DNA of 64,000 nucleotides from Brevibacillus formosus (lineage in GTDB: Bacteria; Bacillota; Bacilli; Brevibacillales; Brevibacillaceae). This document shows positions 1-8,262 of this stretch, one piece after another. The position numbers were made by a program, and so were the translations under genes. The notes beneath the pieces are model-generated. The model was not told where the DNA came from. It made no database searches and saw only the letters and a program-made list of their open reading frames with translations. How positions within the stretch are numbered: the stretch's first letter is position 1; every line of letters begins with the position of its first letter. The stretch covers positions 1 to 64,000 of the forward strand of contig NZ_PXZL01000010.1 of assembly GCF_003013405.1 (NCBI RefSeq), read 5' to 3'.

Positions 1-1
1 A

Positions 2-823
2 ACGATGGGGGCGGGGATTGCTCTCGTCTGTGCTCGAAAAGGACATCAGGTCATGCTGCTGGATGCAAATCAGGCGGTGCTTGACAAAGCGCTTGTCTAT
101 TTGGAATCGATCCTGACAAAAGACGTGGAGAAAAACAAAATTAGTGAACAAGAAATGAAAGAGACGCTAGAGCTAGTCCAATTCGTATCGGAAATGGAGC
201 AGTTGACAGACTGCGATATCGTCATCGAAGCAGTGCCAGAGCGCCTTGATTTGAAAAAAAGCATTTTCAGCCAGCTTTCTGGGATTTGCAGAGAGGATGC
301 CCTTTTACTAACGAATACTTCCTCTATCTCGATTACGGAGATTGCAGGAGGGCTTTCGCATCCCGAGCGCATTCTCGGATTTCATTTTTTCAATCCGGCA
401 CCCGTCATGCCTTTGGTTGAGGTTATTCGCGGGAAAAAATCGAGCGAGGAAAATGTGGAAGTGGCGTATCGATTTGCGCAAGAGTTGGGCAAGGTGCCTG
501 TTTTAGTGACGGACACCCCTGGCTTTATCGTCAATCGCATCGCACGTCCTTATTATAATGAAGCATTGCGCATCCTGGGCGATCATGTGGCAGGTGTGGA
601 GCAGATTGACCGAATCATGAAGCTGGCCGGCGGATTCAAAATGGGTCCGTTTGAGCTGCAAGACATGATCGGTATCGACATCAATTTTGCTACCACCAAA
701 TCGGTCTATACCGACTTCTTCCATGAAGGACGATTTAAGCCTAGCCGGATTCAGCAACAAATGGTTCAATCCGGCAGCTTGGGCAGAAAGACGGGGGAAG
801 GCTTCTATGACTACAACAAATAA
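2..823 (+). CDS. 3-hydroxyacyl-CoA dehydrogenase (5' end cut by window)
   Basis: NAD-dependent oxidation of a 3-hydroxyacyl-CoA, here probably the 3-hydroxyadipyl-CoA step of phenylacetate degradation. The frame is open to the left edge, and the first residues TMGAGIA are the end of the Rossmann GxGTMGAGIA loop, so about 10-15 N-terminal residues lie outside the window. The NAD domain fills roughly the first 170 residues and contains GFHFFNP with the catalytic His (codon at 383-385) and the partner Glu in PLVEVI. The C-terminal 3HCDH domain starts near PGFIVNRI and ends in GRKTGEGFYDY. Length fits the single-domain 280-290 aa family. It overlaps the next gene by 17 nt, so the two are probably translationally coupled. 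Confidence 0.92.
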   Translation, partial: TMGAGIALVCARKGHQVMLLDANQAVLDKALVYLESILTKDVEKNKISEQEMKETLELVQFVSEMEQLTDCDIVIEAVPERLDLKKSIFSQLSGICREDALLLTNTSSISITEIAGGLSHPERILGFHFFNPAPVMPLVEVIRGKKSSEENVEVAYRFAQELGKVPVLVTDTPGFIVNRIARPYYNEALRILGDHVAGVEQIDRIMKLAGGFKMGPFELQDMIGIDINFATTKSVYTDFFHEGRFKPSRIQQQMVQSGSLGRKTGEGFYDYNK

Positions 824-1562
824 GGCTGTATTGCTCGTGGGCACAAGCCCGCTGTACGCAGAGTTGAATCATTTGATGGTGGAAAGAGGCTATCAGGTGC
901 TTACCCTTGCAGAAGCGATGGCGGAACCTGAGCTGGTTGATTTGGCTGTGGAAGTAAATAGCGTCGATATGCAGGCGAAAAAGAGGCAAGTACGCGAGCT
1001 GGATGACTTATTAGCACCAAACGTACCGATCATCACGACTTCGCTCGCGATTACAGCGACAGAGGTAGCGTCCTGGACACAGCATCCTGAACGCGTTTGC
1101 GGATTTGGAACGCTCGTGCCCTTGGTTGAGCGGGAGCTGATCGAGATTGCCCCTGCCCTGCAAACGGAGCTGGATACGATTCAAGCGACGGAAGGCTTCT
1201 TTCAATCGCTCGGGAAAGAAACGGAAGCCGTAAACGACGAGGTAGGTCTCGTGTTCCCGCGCATTTTAACACTCATTATCAACGAGGCTGCCTTTACTTT
1301 GATGGAAAAAGCAGCAACCGCTACCGATATCGATATCGCAATGAAAAAAGGCACCAACTACCCATACGGCCCTCTCGAATGGGCAGATCGGATTGGATTG
1401 GATGAGATTTTTGCGATATCGAGAGGCTTGCAGCGTGATTTGGCCGAGGAGCGTTATCGCACAGCGCCGCTATTACGCAAGCTGGTGCTGGCAGGGCGTG
1501 TCGGCGTACGCAGTGGGCAAGGCTTTTACACGTACGAGGACAAAGTGGGTGTAGAGGCATGA
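807..1562 (+). CDS. degenerate 3-hydroxyacyl-CoA dehydrogenase-like protein
   Basis: Paralogue-like neighbour of the preceding dehydrogenase, 251 aa. The start at 807 follows GGGGGAAGG by about six bases and overlaps the previous gene; an open frame runs further upstream but has no ribosome site. The C-terminal 3HCDH domain (about residues 150-245, NEAAFTLMEK to GVRSGQGFYTYE) is well kept. In the N-terminal half the glycine loop is GTSPLYAE rather than GxGxxG, and the segment equivalent to GFHFFNP reads GFGTLVP, so the catalytic His is Gly101 (codon 1107-1109). By family knowledge it should not be a normal dehydrogenase. It may be a non-catalytic partner or have a changed role (inference). 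Its 3' end overlaps the thiolase gene by 4 nt. Confidence 0.8.
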   Translation: MTTTNKAVLLVGTSPLYAELNHLMVERGYQVLTLAEAMAEPELVDLAVEVNSVDMQAKKRQVRELDDLLAPNVPIITTSLAITATEVASWTQHPERVCGFGTLVPLVERELIEIAPALQTELDTIQATEGFFQSLGKETEAVNDEVGLVFPRILTLIINEAAFTLMEKAATATDIDIAMKKGTNYPYGPLEWADRIGLDEIFAISRGLQRDLAEERYRTAPLLRKLVLAGRVGVRSGQGFYTYEDKVGVEA

Positions 1563-2758
1563 GCTTGACTAACAAGGAGGTGTACGTAGCAGCAGCTGTA
1601 CGTACACCAATCGGCAAGCTGGGTGGAAGTCTGAAGAACACCCCCATCGACGACCTGACAGCCATTGTCTTGAATGGAGCGCTCGCGAAGGCAGGACAAT
1701 CCGGTGAGATTGTGGATGGGGTCATCATGGGTAACGTCATATCGGCCGGACCGTTTATTAACATTGCGCGCGTTGGCTTGTTGAAAGCAGGGCTTCCTGA
1801 CACCATACCTGGACTGACTGTGAATCGGGTGTGTGCATCCGGGCTAGAGGCAGTCAATTTGGCTGCGCAGTCCATCCAGGCAGGACATAGTCAGGTCATG
1901 CTGGCTGGCGGTGTAGAGAATTTGACTCGTTCACCGTACATCATGGAAAAATTCGAGCAGCCGTATCAACGCGGCGGTCAGACGCTGATCGAGTCTTTTG
2001 GCGGACCTCGTTCTGCTCCCGTCTCGCTCTATGGCGATCTGACCATGGGAGATACAGCAGAAAACGTGGCGGAGCAATTCGGCATCAGTCGAGAGGATCA
2101 GGATCGTTTTGCAGCAGAGAGTCAGTCCCGGGCTATCAACGCGATAGATGCAGGTCTGTTCCGCGATGAGATCATTCCCATCACGTTAAAAGGGAAAAAA
2201 GGGGAAGAGACGCTGTTTGATACGGATGAATTCCCAAGAAGAGATTCCAGTGTGGAGTCATTGTCCAAGTTGCGACCTGCCTTCCGAAAAGATGGTAGCG
2301 TCACCGCAGGCAACTCCTCCGGTATCAACGATGGCGCGGCGGCTTTGCTCTTGATGAACGAAGAAACGCTGCAAAAGACAGGCGTAGCTCCTTTGGGGCG
2401 CATTGTTCATTTCGTCAGTGCTGGTGTTGATCCGCGCATCATGGGCATTGGTCCGGTAGCGGCGATCCGCAAGCTGCTCGCAGAAACGAACATGACTGTA
2501 GAGCAAATCGACCTGTTTGAGTTAAATGAAGCTTTTGCTTCTCAGTCACTTGCCTGCATGAGAGAACTGGGGCTGGACCCTTCGAAAACCAATGTAAACG
2601 GTGGAGCAATCGCGTTGGGTCATCCACTCGGAATGAGCGGTGCCCGCTTGGCAGGTACGATTCTTTTCGAGCTGAGACGTCGCCAAAAGAAATACGGAAT
2701 CGTTTCGTTGTGCATAGGAGGCGGTCAAGGATTGGCCACGTTAGTAGAAGCACTATAG
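1559..2758 (+). CDS. acetyl-CoA acyltransferase (thiolase), first of two
   Basis: Thiolase of 399 aa, expected to cleave 3-oxoacyl-CoA with CoA, in this locus probably 3-oxoadipyl-CoA or the dehydrosuberyl intermediate. It has the nucleophile Cys92 in [11 protein letters not shown], the His of [16 protein letters not shown] and the C-terminal Cys of CIGGGQG, so all three catalytic residues are present. The ATG overlaps the stop of the previous gene (ATGA), consistent with coupled translation. The next gene is a second thiolase of the same length, suggesting a tandem duplication followed by divergence. Which of the two serves each thiolytic step of the pathway cannot be told from sequence. Confidence 0.92.
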   Translation: MSLTNKEVYVAAAVRTPIGKLGGSLKNTPIDDLTAIVLNGALAKAGQSGEIVDGVIMGNVISAGPFINIARVGLLKAGLPDTIPGLTVNRVCASGLEAVNLAAQSIQAGHSQVMLAGGVENLTRSPYIMEKFEQPYQRGGQTLIESFGGPRSAPVSLYGDLTMGDTAENVAEQFGISREDQDRFAAESQSRAINAIDAGLFRDEIIPITLKGKKGEETLFDTDEFPRRDSSVESLSKLRPAFRKDGSVTAGNSSGINDGAAALLLMNEETLQKTGVAPLGRIVHFVSAGVDPRIMGIGPVAAIRKLLAETNMTVEQIDLFELNEAFASQSLACMRELGLDPSKTNVNGGAIALGHPLGMSGARLAGTILFELRRRQKKYGIVSLCIGGGQGLATLVEAL

Positions 2759-2792
2759 AAAAAAAGCCCTCGTGCATGGGAGGAGTGGAAGA

Positions 2793-3992
2793 ATGAGTAC
2801 GCCTGTCATCATAGATGCTGTGCGCACGCCAATCGGCCGTATTGGTGGTGCGCTGAAGGATGTGCGCCCGGATGACCTGGGTGCATTGGTGATTCAAAAG
2901 CTGCTGGAACGCAACTCCATTGATCCGAAGACGATTGATGATGTCATCATGGGCTGTGCCAATCAGGCCGGGGAAGACAACCGCAACGTCGCGCGTATGT
3001 CACTTCTATTGGCGGGATTGCCTGTCGAGGTGCCGGGAGTGACAGTGAATCGCCTGTGCGGCTCAGGTCTGGAGGCTGTGAACCAAAGCGCGAATGCAAT
3101 CAAAGCCGGAGCAGGTCACGTCTATATTGCGGGCGGGACAGAGAGCATGACACGCTCTCCGCTGGTGATGATGAAGCCTGGCACGGCTTTTCAGCGCGGC
3201 AATCAGCAGTTGGTCGATACGACGTTGGGCTGGCGATTGGTTAACGAAAAAATGAAAGAGATGTATCCGCCGATCAGCTTGGGAGAAACAGCGGAGAAGG
3301 TAGCGGAACAATACGGAATTAGCCGCGAAGCGCAGGATGAGTTTGCATTGCGCAGTCAGCAAAATTACGCACGTGCCTTGGCAGAAGGAAAGTGGGATGC
3401 CGAGATCGTTCCGGTAGAGCTAAAAGGGCGCAAAGGCGAGGTCACACTGTTTGCTCAAGATGAGCATGCACGTCCAGAGACGACTATTGAACAGCTGCAA
3501 AAGCTGAAACCAGCTTTCCAAGCAGATGGCAGCGTCACAGCAGGCAACTCCAGCGGTCTAAACGATGGAGCCTGCGCTCTGCTCATCATGGAACAAGAAG
3601 CAGCTCTTGCAGCCGGCTTGAAACCTCGTGCAAGGATCGTTGCATCCGCAGTGGCTGGTGTCGATCCTTCTGTAATGGGAATTGGACCTGTACCTGCAAC
3701 GCGCAAAGTTCTCAAGCAGGCAGGCCTGTCACTTACGCAAATTGATCTGTTCGAATTCAACGAGGCTTTTGCAGCGCAGGCAGTGGCAAGCGTACGCGAG
3801 CTGGGAGTCAACCCTGATCTGGTCAACGTAAATGGCGGAGCGATTGCTTTGGGCCATCCTCTCGGGTGTAGCGGAGCACGCATCCTTACTACGCTTTTGT
3901 ATGAGATGGAGCGCCGTAATGCCCGTTACGGGTTGGCTGCGATGTGCATTGGAGTTGGACAGGGGATTGCGACGATTATCGAGCGTGTGTAG
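2793..3992 (+). CDS. acetyl-CoA acyltransferase (thiolase), second of two
   Basis: Second thiolase, also 399 aa. Start at 2793 is chosen because GGGAGGAG lies about seven bases upstream and the protein then begins like its paralogue (MSTPVIIDAVRTPIG); a GTG at 2772 would add only seven residues. Catalytic residues are Cys89 in VNRLCGSGLEA, His in [16 protein letters not shown] and Cys in CIGVGQG. It resembles PaaJ/PcaF-type enzymes as closely as its neighbour does, and both would suit 3-oxoadipyl-CoA cleavage to succinyl-CoA and acetyl-CoA. The intergenic distance to the first thiolase is only 34 nt, so they are presumably in one transcript. Confidence 0.92.
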   Translation: MSTPVIIDAVRTPIGRIGGALKDVRPDDLGALVIQKLLERNSIDPKTIDDVIMGCANQAGEDNRNVARMSLLLAGLPVEVPGVTVNRLCGSGLEAVNQSANAIKAGAGHVYIAGGTESMTRSPLVMMKPGTAFQRGNQQLVDTTLGWRLVNEKMKEMYPPISLGETAEKVAEQYGISREAQDEFALRSQQNYARALAEGKWDAEIVPVELKGRKGEVTLFAQDEHARPETTIEQLQKLKPAFQADGSVTAGNSSGLNDGACALLIMEQEAALAAGLKPRARIVASAVAGVDPSVMGIGPVPATRKVLKQAGLSLTQIDLFEFNEAFAAQAVASVRELGVNPDLVNVNGGAIALGHPLGCSGARILTTLLYEMERRNARYGLAAMCIGVGQGIATIIERV

Positions 3993-4019
3993 CTTGGACA
4001 GATAGGGAGGCAGGTACTC

Positions 4020-4442
4020 TTGATAGATAGACTGCAGCCGGGTACGACGGAAGAATTTACTGTGACAGTGACAAAGGACATGCTGCCTGTTTTTGAGGGC
4101 CAAGTCGTGCATCCCGTGATGTCGACAGTCAGTATGATTTATTACATGGAATGGGCGGGAAGACGTGTCATTTTGCCGTACCTGGAAGCCGATGAAGAGG
4201 GTTCGGGATTTGCTGTGGACATCAAGCATGTGGGACCAGCTGTGATTGGTCAGGAGGTCACGTTCCGGGCTACCTGTGTGCAGGTTACCGAAAAACGCGT
4301 AGTGTGCGAGGTTACGGCGGACACTACGCGTAATCGTGTAGGACTCGGGACGTTCGTCCAGGCCATCTTCAAAAAGGACGAGATCAAGCAGCGCTTTGAG
4401 GCCTTGCAAGCAGAGATCAACCAGGAAGTAAATGGGAAATGA
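4020..4442 (+). CDS. FlK-like hotdog thioesterase
   Basis: Small hotdog-fold protein of 140 aa. The TTG start at 4020 follows GGGAGG by about nine bases; the next in-frame Met is 20 residues in and would remove the first strand. Residues Thr36, Glu44 and His70 have exactly the +8 and +26 spacing of the Thr42/Glu50/His76 triad of fluoroacetyl-CoA thioesterase FlK, within MSTVSMIYYMEWA and KHVGPAVIG. The likely role is hydrolysis of stalled or toxic CoA thioesters in the phenylacetate pathway, analogous to PaaI, though it is not a PaaI orthologue by sequence. It is the last gene of the left-hand operon. The substrate is unknown. Confidence 0.75.
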   Translation: MIDRLQPGTTEEFTVTVTKDMLPVFEGQVVHPVMSTVSMIYYMEWAGRRVILPYLEADEEGSGFAVDIKHVGPAVIGQEVTFRATCVQVTEKRVVCEVTADTTRNRVGLGTFVQAIFKKDEIKQRFEALQAEINQEVNGK

Positions 4443-4460
4443 TAAATTTGACAGAATAAA

Positions 4461-4489
4461 TTGACTCTTTTAAAATGTTTTACTATAAT
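4461..4489 (+). promoter_or_regulatory. sigma-A promoter of paaX
   Basis: TTGACT (4461-4466) and a perfect TATAAT (4484-4489) are separated by 17 bases, in the otherwise empty AT-rich gap upstream of paaX. Spacing and hexamers match the vegetative consensus closely. Confidence 0.8.
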
Positions 4490-4501
4490 TACGTTTAAAT
4501 T

Positions 4502-4527
4502 ACGTTATATGATTTTATCGTCATATA
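4502..4527 (+). promoter_or_regulatory. candidate operator downstream of the paaX promoter
   Basis: The inverted repeat TATATGA-N8-TCATATA (4506-4512 and 4521-4527) lies just downstream of the -10 box, where a repressor could block initiation. The overlapping string ACGTTATATGATT (from 4502) resembles ACGTTATGTTATT upstream of paaA (11193). Autoregulation by PaaX is an inference from position and recurrence. Confidence 0.4.
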
Positions 4528-4614
4528 CTCTCGATCGATTCACGCACTTCCTACAGAATATGGTACAATTTCACACAGCTAATAGGTATGAATCGATTTG
4601 GGGGTAGAAGAAAC

Positions 4615-5442
4615 GTGAAGCCACAATCCATGCTTTTTACAATTTACGGTGAATACGTCCGCCATTATGGAAGCGAAATCTGGATTGGTAGTCTGACCAA
4701 GCTGATGGGGGAATTCGGACTGTCGGAGCCGGCTGTTCGTGCAGCGATCTCCCGGATGCTTCGCCAAGGCTGGCTGGAATCGCGAAAAGTAGGGAACCGC
4801 AGCTTCTACTCGGTATCCGAGCGCGGCAAAAAGCGGCTGGAAGAGGCAGCGGCGCGTATTTATAAGGTCGAGACAGATGTGTGGGACGGCAAGTGGTGCA
4901 TTGCCAGCTACAACATCCCAGAGGAGCGTCGAGCGCTGCGTGATCAACTGCGCAAGGAGCTTGGCTGGATGGGCTTCGGGATGCTGACAACCAGCACATG
5001 GATCAGCCCGAATAACCTCAGTGATCGCGTGAAGGATCTGACGGAAGCGCACGAGATTACAGAGTATGTGGAGATTTTTTCATCCGAGCACATGGGGTGG
5101 AGCAATCCGAAGCAGCTCGTGCAGAAATGCTGGGATATTGATGAAATTAATGAAAAATACAAGTCCTTCATCGATGCCTACCGAGAAGAATACGAGCAGC
5201 TTTCTGCCAAACTTAGCAATGGGGAAGAGGTCCCAGACAGCCATTGCTTCGTGGAAAAGACAAAGCTCGTCCACCAATACCGCAAGTTTTTGTTCATCGA
5301 TCCTGATTTGCCGCAGGAATTGTTGCCAGAGCTGTGGTTGGGCAAAGAGGCGGATCAGTTGTTCCAAAATTACTATCAGCTATTGAATCCAGGGGCAGTA
5401 CGATTCTTCGAGACCGTGTATGAAGCTGCGCCATCCGCATAG
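4615..5442 (+). CDS. paaX: phenylacetate regulator PaaX family
   Basis: PaaX-family transcription repressor, 275 aa from GTG 4615. That start has GGGGG nine bases upstream and gives the usual MKPQSMLFTIYGEY beginning; an ATG at 4588 would add nine residues without a good ribosome site. An N-terminal winged helix covers roughly residues 20-85 (SEPAVRAAISRMLRQGWLESRKVGNRSFY), followed by the PaaX central and C-terminal domains (WCIASYNIPEERRALRDQLRKELGW). In characterised systems PaaX represses catabolic promoters and is released by phenylacetyl-CoA. Its position between the lower-pathway genes and the transporter/epoxidase genes fits control of both. A terminator follows. Confidence 0.92.
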   Translation: MKPQSMLFTIYGEYVRHYGSEIWIGSLTKLMGEFGLSEPAVRAAISRMLRQGWLESRKVGNRSFYSVSERGKKRLEEAAARIYKVETDVWDGKWCIASYNIPEERRALRDQLRKELGWMGFGMLTTSTWISPNNLSDRVKDLTEAHEITEYVEIFSSEHMGWSNPKQLVQKCWDIDEINEKYKSFIDAYREEYEQLSAKLSNGEEVPDSHCFVEKTKLVHQYRKFLFIDPDLPQELLPELWLGKEADQLFQNYYQLLNPGAVRFFETVYEAAPSA

Positions 5443-5463
5443 GCGAAAGCTCCGAAGGAAAGG

Positions 5464-5489
5464 CCCTAGCACGTCTAGGGTCTTTTTTT
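5464..5489 (+). terminator. rho-independent terminator after paaX
   Basis: CCCTAG-CACGT-CTAGGG hairpin (5464-5480) followed by TCTTTTTTT. It separates paaX from the transporter operon. Confidence 0.85.
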
Positions 5490-5513
5490 ATAAATATTTT
5501 TTCATTATTCAAA

Positions 5514-5528
5514 ATGTAAGCGTTTTAC
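5514..5528 (+). promoter_or_regulatory. cre-like site upstream of the liv-type operon
   Basis: ATGTAAGCGTTTTAC matches the CcpA cre consensus (WTGNAARCGNWWWCA) except for the last two bases. The first ten bases recur exactly at 11168-11177 upstream of paaA. No convincing -35/-10 pair was found in this gap. The protein that binds is uncertain: CcpA, or a pathway-specific regulator. Confidence 0.4.
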
Positions 5529-5575
5529 TTGGGTGCAGTTTGGTGGACGAGAAACAAAGGGGGTACAGCACGAAT

Positions 5576-6454
5576 ATGACGGAATTGCTGCAGTATGTTG
5601 CAAACGGCCTCGTCAGTGGCGGGATTTACGCGATCGTAGCGGTTGGTTTCATTACGATTTACAACGTAAGCAAGGTGATCAATCTGGCACAAGGTGAATT
5701 TTTGATGCTGGGCGGAATGGTCACAGTCGCCTTGATTGGCATGAACCTTCCGTATGGGTTGGCGGCATTGCTCGCGATACTCATGGTCACTTTGATCGGA
5801 GTCTTGATGCAGAAATATGTAATTGCTTACGTCAAAAAGGCTAATCCAATTAGTTTGATTATTTTGACGATAGGGATTTCCACACTGTTTCGCGGCATTG
5901 CCAGCTTTATTTGGGGAAAAGATGCGTTTGCACTTGAACCGATTACGAGCAATGAGCCGATCTCGATCGGCGGTGTGATGATCGCGCAACAAAGTATCTG
6001 GATTTTGGCTGCTGTTCTTATCATTCTTTTTTTACTTTGGTACTTGATGGACAAGACGATTCTCGGCAAAAAAATCAACGCCTGTTCGATCAACCCGATG
6101 GCAGCTCGCCTGATGGGGATTAGCCCGACAAAGATGAGTATGCTGGCCTTCGCCATCAGTGGAGCGACGGGAGCGATTGCAGGAATTGTGATCGCGCCGC
6201 TTTCTGTAACGTCGTACGATGTCGGCGTGCTGCTCGGGATCAAAGGCTTTTCCGCAGCCATTCTTGGCGGACTGGGAAATCCATTGGGTGCAGCCGTAGC
6301 CGCCTTTTTACTCGGGATCGTCGAGTCGCTGGGAGCAGGTTACATCAGCTCCGGTATGAAGGACGCGATCGCCTTTCTGGTGTTGATCGGCATGCTGTTG
6401 ATTAAGCCATCCGGCATCTTTGGGGAACGCAGCGTTGGAAAAGGAGGGCTATGA
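5576..6454 (+). CDS. livH: branched-chain-type ABC transporter permease LivH
   Basis: Inner-membrane permease, 292 aa, of the hydrophobic amino acid uptake (HAAT) family. The start is ATG 5576 with AAAGGGGG upstream; a longer frame reaches back into the paaX 3' end and terminator and is not credible. It shows the usual strings of hydrophobic helices and the LivH signature region GAIAGIVIAPLSVTSYDVGVLLGIKGFSAAILGGLGN near residues 198-235. It overlaps livM by 4 nt. HAAT systems of this kind import branched-chain amino acids, amides or aromatic acids. Location inside a phenylacetate locus makes an aromatic acid the likely substrate here (inference). Confidence 0.9.
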   Translation: MTELLQYVANGLVSGGIYAIVAVGFITIYNVSKVINLAQGEFLMLGGMVTVALIGMNLPYGLAALLAILMVTLIGVLMQKYVIAYVKKANPISLIILTIGISTLFRGIASFIWGKDAFALEPITSNEPISIGGVMIAQQSIWILAAVLIILFLLWYLMDKTILGKKINACSINPMAARLMGISPTKMSMLAFAISGATGAIAGIVIAPLSVTSYDVGVLLGIKGFSAAILGGLGNPLGAAVAAFLLGIVESLGAGYISSGMKDAIAFLVLIGMLLIKPSGIFGERSVGKGGL

Positions 6455-7482
6455 TGAAGCAGATCATCGATAAGTGGGGCAAAAGCATAGGAATCTACCT
6501 GTTTTTGATGATTCTTTTCCCATTCGTGATGCCAGATGAATACTATCGTTCTGTCGGAATTATTATCGGTCTTCAGGCAATCGTAACCATCGGGCTATGC
6601 CTCGTGATGGGACTGGCGGGACAAATTTCGCTGGGACAAGCAGCGTTTTGGGGGATAGGCGCCTATACCTCGGCAGTATTGACGACCAAGTACGGTCTGC
6701 CGCCATTTATCGGCCTCATAGCTGCTGCGATTGTTCCAGGGTTATTCGCCTTTATCCTCGGGCGGGCGATAGCGGGGCTGCAAGGCTACTACCTCGCGAT
6801 GGCAACTCTCGCATTTGGCTACATCGTCCAGATCGGAATTACGGAATGGGAACCGGTCACAGGGGGAGCAAATGGGATGATCAGCATTCCGCAAATGACT
6901 TTCTTTGGTGGAAGCGAGCTATCCATGTACTTTCTGATTTGGGGAGTCGTCACCTGTGTGCTGCTCTTCTCACTTAATCTCTTGAATTCACGTGTCGGCA
7001 GAGCGTTTCGGGCGATTCACAAAAGTGAGATCGCCGCGACCTCGATGGGAATTGATGTCCGCAAGTTCAAGCTGAATGCCTTTGTGGTAAGTGGCATGTT
7101 TGCTGGTATTTCCGGCGGCCTGTACGCCCATTACATGGGAATTCTTGATCCGCAGCCGTTTGGACTGCACGAGTCGATCAAGTTTCTCACGATGGTCGTC
7201 ATCGGCGGGATGACAAGCATCTGGGGCGCTTTGATCGGGACGATCCTGATTGGCTTTATCAGTGAAGCGCTGGTTCTCTTGAGTGAAGTAGTGCCGGGCT
7301 TGCAGGGGGATGTGGACACGATTGTATTCGGTGCGATTCTCGTGCTGTTCATCATGTTCATGCCAGAAGGATTGGTTCCGCGCATCCGGACTGCTTTCGA
7401 AAAAGGGCAGGCGAAAAAGGCGAAGGCCATGGCTGACGAAGCACAGCGAAAGCAGCAGGTGGAAAGGAAGGCTGCAACATGA
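6451..7482 (+). CDS. livM: branched-chain-type ABC transporter permease LivM
   Basis: Second permease of the HAAT importer, 343 aa, pairing with LivH in the membrane. AAGGAGG sits five bases before ATG 6451. Typical LivM segments are visible: GLAGQISLGQAAFWGIGAYTSA near residue 50, LQGYYLAMATLAFGYIVQ near 110, and the coupling-helix region FRAIHKSEIAATSMGIDVRKFKL near 185-205. The C-terminus is a charged Lys/Ala/Gln-rich tail. It overlaps livH and livG by 4 nt each, so the four components are translated together. Confidence 0.9.
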   Translation: MMKQIIDKWGKSIGIYLFLMILFPFVMPDEYYRSVGIIIGLQAIVTIGLCLVMGLAGQISLGQAAFWGIGAYTSAVLTTKYGLPPFIGLIAAAIVPGLFAFILGRAIAGLQGYYLAMATLAFGYIVQIGITEWEPVTGGANGMISIPQMTFFGGSELSMYFLIWGVVTCVLLFSLNLLNSRVGRAFRAIHKSEIAATSMGIDVRKFKLNAFVVSGMFAGISGGLYAHYMGILDPQPFGLHESIKFLTMVVIGGMTSIWGALIGTILIGFISEALVLLSEVVPGLQGDVDTIVFGAILVLFIMFMPEGLVPRIRTAFEKGQAKKAKAMADEAQRKQQVERKAAT

Positions 7483-8240
7483 CAACACTTTTGGATGTGC
7501 AAAAGCTTTCTCGTGATTTTGGCGGCGCACGGGCAGTGAATCAAGTAGATTTTCAGGTGCGTGAAGGAGAGATTCTCGCGCTGATCGGTCCGAATGGAGC
7601 TGGAAAAAGTACGGTGCTCAACATGGTGTCAGGTGTGATCCCGCCTTCAGAAGGAGAAATTCGCTTCAGCAGCCAGCCGTTGACACGTGTGCAAGGCTAC
7701 GAATATGCCGGATTGGGCATCACGCGAACCTTTCAAAACCTCCAAACCTTTGACGATATGACCGTCTTGGAAAACGTCATGGTCGGTATGCATACCAAGA
7801 CAAGCGCGAGTCTCTTTTCCTGCGGCATGAATCTGGCAAAGTCCCGCAAGGAAGAAAAGCTGATGCAAGAGCAAGCACAGACGTGGATAGAGAATGTAGG
7901 ACTGGCGGAGGAAGCGTCTTCTTTGGCTGGGAGCTTGCCATATGGGAAGCTGCGGCTGATGGAAATTGCCCGCGCGATGGTAGCCAAGCCGCGACTGCTC
8001 TTGTTGGATGAGCCTGCTGCGGGTCTGAATCATACCGAGACGGCGGAGATGAGCCGCATGTTTTGCGAGATTCGCGACAACGGAACGGCTATTTTGCTAG
8101 TGGAGCATGATATGGACATGATCATGACGATTGCGGACCGCATCGTTGTGTTGGATCAAGGATCAAAAATCGCAGAAGGAACCCCGCGTGAGATTCAGGA
8201 GAACCCGCGAGTGATTGCGGCGTATCTGGGTGCAGAATGA
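7479..8240 (+). CDS. livG: ABC transporter ATPase LivG
   Basis: ATP-binding subunit of 253 aa. Walker A is GPNGAGKST near residues 35-43, Walker B LLLLDEPAAGLN near 170, and the switch His is in LLVEHDMDM. The signature is SLPYGKLRLMEIARAM, a variant of the LSGGQ motif common in LivG proteins of Gram-positive bacteria. The start overlaps the end of livM (ATGA). It would work as a heterodimer with LivF on the LivH/LivM pair. Confidence 0.9.
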   Translation: MTTLLDVQKLSRDFGGARAVNQVDFQVREGEILALIGPNGAGKSTVLNMVSGVIPPSEGEIRFSSQPLTRVQGYEYAGLGITRTFQNLQTFDDMTVLENVMVGMHTKTSASLFSCGMNLAKSRKEEKLMQEQAQTWIENVGLAEEASSLAGSLPYGKLRLMEIARAMVAKPRLLLLDEPAAGLNHTETAEMSRMFCEIRDNGTAILLVEHDMDMIMTIADRIVVLDQGSKIAEGTPREIQENPRVIAAYLGAE

Positions 8241-8262
8241 AGCGCGAAAGAGGTGGAAAAAG

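Noticed and set aside
4588-4614. ATG 4588 as start of paaX
   Set aside because: Poor ribosome site; GTG 4615 has GGGGG at good distance and gives the family N-terminus.
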